From the NCBI GenBank assembly GCA_018882825.1, contig VERC01000117.1, positions 1 through 7,307 of the forward strand: 7,307 bases of DNA. The letters are read 5' to 3'. A program made the translations under genes and the position numbers. This document shows positions 5,660 through 7,307 of this stretch, piece by piece; positions within the stretch are counted from its first letter, which is position 1, and each line of letters opens with the position of its first letter. The stretch comes from Acidimicrobiia bacterium (lineage in GTDB: Bacteria; Actinomycetota; Acidimicrobiia; Acidimicrobiales; Acidimicrobilacustridaceae). The notes under the pieces were generated by a model. It saw only the letters and a program-made list of their open reading frames with translations. It was not told the origin of the DNA and ran no database searches.

Positions 5660-6448
5660 ATGTCCGATCGCGCCTTCGTCATCGAACCGACCGACGCCGT
5701 GTACCGGCGTCGGATCGAGACGCGACCCTCACCCGGGGTCGTCGACGCGGCGATGGAGGACTTCATCCATCACTTCGCCCTGCGCCTCCATCACGACGGC
5801 GCGGTGGTGACGGCGGTGGACGTGGCCGCCGAACGCACGCCGTGGTCGACGTGTCCCGATGGAGCGCTCGCCCTCGCCTCGGTCATCGGCTCGCCGCTGG
5901 TCGAGGTCGCCGACGTGCGTTCGTGGATCGGTTCGCGCTCGGTGCAGTGCGTGCACACCACCGATCTGGTCGTGATCGCCGCAGCGGCGGCCCGGCGCGG
6001 CACGGCTCGTGCCCACGAGATCCGCATGTGGGACATCGGTCGACCGGAGCGCACCATCACCATGAGCGTCGACGGCGTCGACTGGGCCACCTGGGTGATC
6101 GACGAGACCGGGATCGTCGATGATTCCCGATCGGGTCGGTTCGCCGGCCGCTCACTCGATGCCCGGGGCTTCTCGGCGTGGATCGCCGATCTGAGCGACG
6201 ACGAGCGCGAGTCGGCGGCCATCCTGCGTCGGGCGTCGTCGATCGGACTCGGTCGCGGGCTCGACATGGATTCGTGGACCGACGCCACCGAGGGCGGTAA
6301 CCCGATCGACTCCTGCCACTCCTACCGGCCCGAGATCGTGCACATCGCCCGGCGCAACCGCGGCACGCAGCGAGCCACCGACATCGAGGCCCCGGGCACG
6401 CCCGTCCCGCCGGCCACGGCGTGGGTGTCGTTGCCACGCCCTTCGTGA
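5660..6448 (+). CDS. DUF2889 domain protein
   Basis: A 262-residue protein recognised as DUF2889 from its pattern: FALRLHHDGAVVTAVDVAAE (39-58), then PWSTCPDG (W62, C65, P66) and CVHTTDL (C97, H99, D102). The conserved Cys/His/Asp positions suggest a metal- or ligand-binding site, but no biochemical function is established for the family. No signal peptide or membrane segment is visible. The C-terminal part (about 175-225) is charged and contains SCHSYRPE. The ATG at 5660 gives a full-length family N-terminus but has no Shine-Dalgarno at normal distance; a hairpin precedes it, and GTG at 5699 is a weaker alternative. DUF2889 genes are seen beside degradation genes in actinobacteria and proteobacteria, which fits this position between an amidohydrolase and an alcohol dehydrogenase. 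Function remains unknown. Confidence 0.72.
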   Translation: MSDRAFVIEPTDAVYRRRIETRPSPGVVDAAMEDFIHHFALRLHHDGAVVTAVDVAAERTPWSTCPDGALALASVIGSPLVEVADVRSWIGSRSVQCVHTTDLVVIAAAAARRGTARAHEIRMWDIGRPERTITMSVDGVDWATWVIDETGIVDDSRSGRFAGRSLDARGFSAWIADLSDDERESAAILRRASSIGLGRGLDMDSWTDATEGGNPIDSCHSYRPEIVHIARRNRGTQRATDIEAPGTPVPPATAWVSLPRPS

Positions 6449-6474
6449 CCGGGCCCGCTGCTGCGGGGTCGGTC
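6447..6474 (+). terminator. Imperfect hairpin after the DUF2889 gene, terminator candidate
   Basis: Arms 6447-6458 and 6463-6474 pair as GACCG/CGGTC and CCCGC/GCGGG, separated by a 2-by-2 mismatch, around a TGCT loop. The stem begins within the DUF2889 stop codon. There is no T tract, as is common in GC-rich actinobacteria, so termination is only plausible. Confidence 0.35.
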
Positions 6475-6480
6475 GTGTCC

Positions 6481-6486
6481 TACGAT
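6481..6486 (+). promoter_or_regulatory. Possible -10 box of the alcohol dehydrogenase promoter
   Basis: TACGAT matches four of six bases of TATAAT and lies 44 bases before the dehydrogenase start, just after the hairpin at 6447-6474. No good -35 element is found 16-19 bases upstream, so the promoter is weakly supported. Confidence 0.3.
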
Positions 6487-6529
6487 CGGCGACGACGACC
6501 GGCGCCGGGCGCCGACGACTGGAGGGGAC

Positions 6530-7307
6530 ATGAAGGCCAGAGCGGCGATGATGATGCAAGAGGGCGCCACCGAGTGGACGGTCACCGATGTGGAGATCGA
6601 TCCGCCCAAGGGACGCGAACTGCTGGTCCGCAACGTCGCCTCGGGTCTGTGCCACTCCGACGAGCACTTCCTCACCGGCGACATGCCCCATGGCGGGTAC
6701 CCGTGGATCGCCGGTCACGAGGGTGCGGGGATCGTCGAGGCCGTCGGACCGGAGGTGCGCGAGTTCGCGCCAGGTGACCACGTCGTCTACTCGTTCGTCG
6801 CCGTGTGCGGGCAGTGCCCGTCATGCGCCGAGGGTCACTCCAACCTCTGTGACAACGGTGCTCAGGTGATGGGCGGCTACATGATGGACGGCACCTCCCG
6901 TATCCACGTGCAGAACGCAGCCGGTGACACCGTCGACGCGCTCATCATGGCGGGCCTCGGTACTTTCGCCACCCACTCGGTCGTGCACGAGTGGTCGGCG
7001 GTCAAGGTGCTGCCCGATCTGCCGCTCGACAAGCTCGTGCTGCTCGGTTGTGGCGCCACCACCGGTTGGGGATCGGCTGTCTACGCCGCCGAGATCATGC
7101 CCGGCGACAACGTGGCCGTGATCGGTGTCGGAGGTCTCGGCTCGGCCGCCGTGCAGGGCGCCAAGCTCGCCGGTGCCGAGCGCATCTTCGCCATCGATCC
7201 GGTGGAGATGAAGCGGGAGATGGCGCAGAAGTTCGGGGCCACCCACACCGCCACCGATGTGGCCTCCGCCTTCGAACTGATCCAGCAGGAGACCTGGGCC
7301 CGCATGG
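6530..7307 (+). CDS. NDMA-dependent-type zinc alcohol dehydrogenase (Rxyl_3153-like), 3' end missing
   Basis: The first 259 residues of a medium-chain zinc alcohol dehydrogenase are present; the family is about 370 aa long, so roughly 110 are cut off by the window edge. The catalytic zinc site is visible as C41 (GLCHSDEH), H63/E64 (AGHEGAG) and C174 (LLGCGATTGWG). The structural zinc site has all four Cys (C93, C96, C99, C107). The Rossmann loop is VGGLG (G199, G201, G202, G204), with D223 in FAIDP indicating NAD. CHSDEHFLTGD, the GCGATTGWGSAV stretch and IDPVEMKREMAQKFGATH match the actinobacterial NDMA-dependent clade, in which NADH stays bound and an external carrier, thought to be mycofactocin, reoxidises it. 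The start has GGAGGGG at 6521-6527, close to the ATG. Likely role: oxidation of a primary alcohol or aldehyde in the pathway encoded here; the substrate is unknown. Confidence 0.88.
   Translation, partial: MKARAAMMMQEGATEWTVTDVEIDPPKGRELLVRNVASGLCHSDEHFLTGDMPHGGYPWIAGHEGAGIVEAVGPEVREFAPGDHVVYSFVAVCGQCPSCAEGHSNLCDNGAQVMGGYMMDGTSRIHVQNAAGDTVDALIMAGLGTFATHSVVHEWSAVKVLPDLPLDKLVLLGCGATTGWGSAVYAAEIMPGDNVAVIGVGGLGSAAVQGAKLAGAERIFAIDPVEMKREMAQKFGATHTATDVASAFELIQQETWARM

Noticed and set aside
6487..6520. GGCGCC and GACGAC repeats upstream of the alcohol dehydrogenase
   Set aside because: Very short low-complexity GC repeats with no consistent symmetry or spacing.

Overview
The window is GC-rich, densely coded bacterial chromosome. 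Its gene content is typical of Actinomycetota: an NDMA-type (mycofactocin-associated) zinc alcohol dehydrogenase, a DUF2889 protein, a CHK/APH-like phosphotransferase and metal-dependent hydrolases of the amidohydrolase-2 family. An uncultured or poorly described actinobacterial lineage such as Acidimicrobiia would fit, but the lineage is inference. There are no RNA genes, insertion sequences, CRISPR arrays or phage genes. No gap without a gene exceeds about 115 bases.

Layout. Bases 10-393 hold a small DCC-family (DUF393) thiol-disulfide protein. A short intergenic region (394-482) carries the clearest regulatory signal: a perfect TTGACA -35 box, a plausible -10 box, an inverted repeat lying across the spacer and -10, and a predicted stem-loop at the expected 5' end of the transcript. 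It drives amidohydrolase 1 (483-1736), whose stop overlaps the GTG start of a MarR-type regulator (1733-2209), so the two are probably one autoregulated operon. A short-chain dehydrogenase resembling the (3R)-hydroxyacyl-CoA dehydrogenase domain of peroxisomal multifunctional enzyme 2 follows (2323-3243). It converges tail to tail, with a 4-base gap, on a minus-strand phosphotransferase (3248-4324). A divergent intergenic region separates that gene from amidohydrolase 2 (4432-5613). A DUF2889 protein (5660-6448) comes next, and then an NDMA-dependent-type alcohol dehydrogenase that runs off the right edge (6530 onward).

How the genes may work together. Alcohol dehydrogenase, hydroxyacyl-CoA-type dehydrogenase, two amidohydrolase-2 enzymes and a small-molecule kinase are a set usually found in actinobacterial islands that break down alcohols, lipids, steroids or aromatics. 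MarR regulators in such islands commonly sense a phenolic or CoA-thioester intermediate. The substrate cannot be read from the sequence. The best candidates for something undescribed are the MarR/amidohydrolase-1 switch and the pairing of two divergent, non-canonical amidohydrolase-2 paralogues with DUF2889 and a presumably mycofactocin-linked alcohol dehydrogenase. No exotic defence, mobile or RNA-based system is visible.
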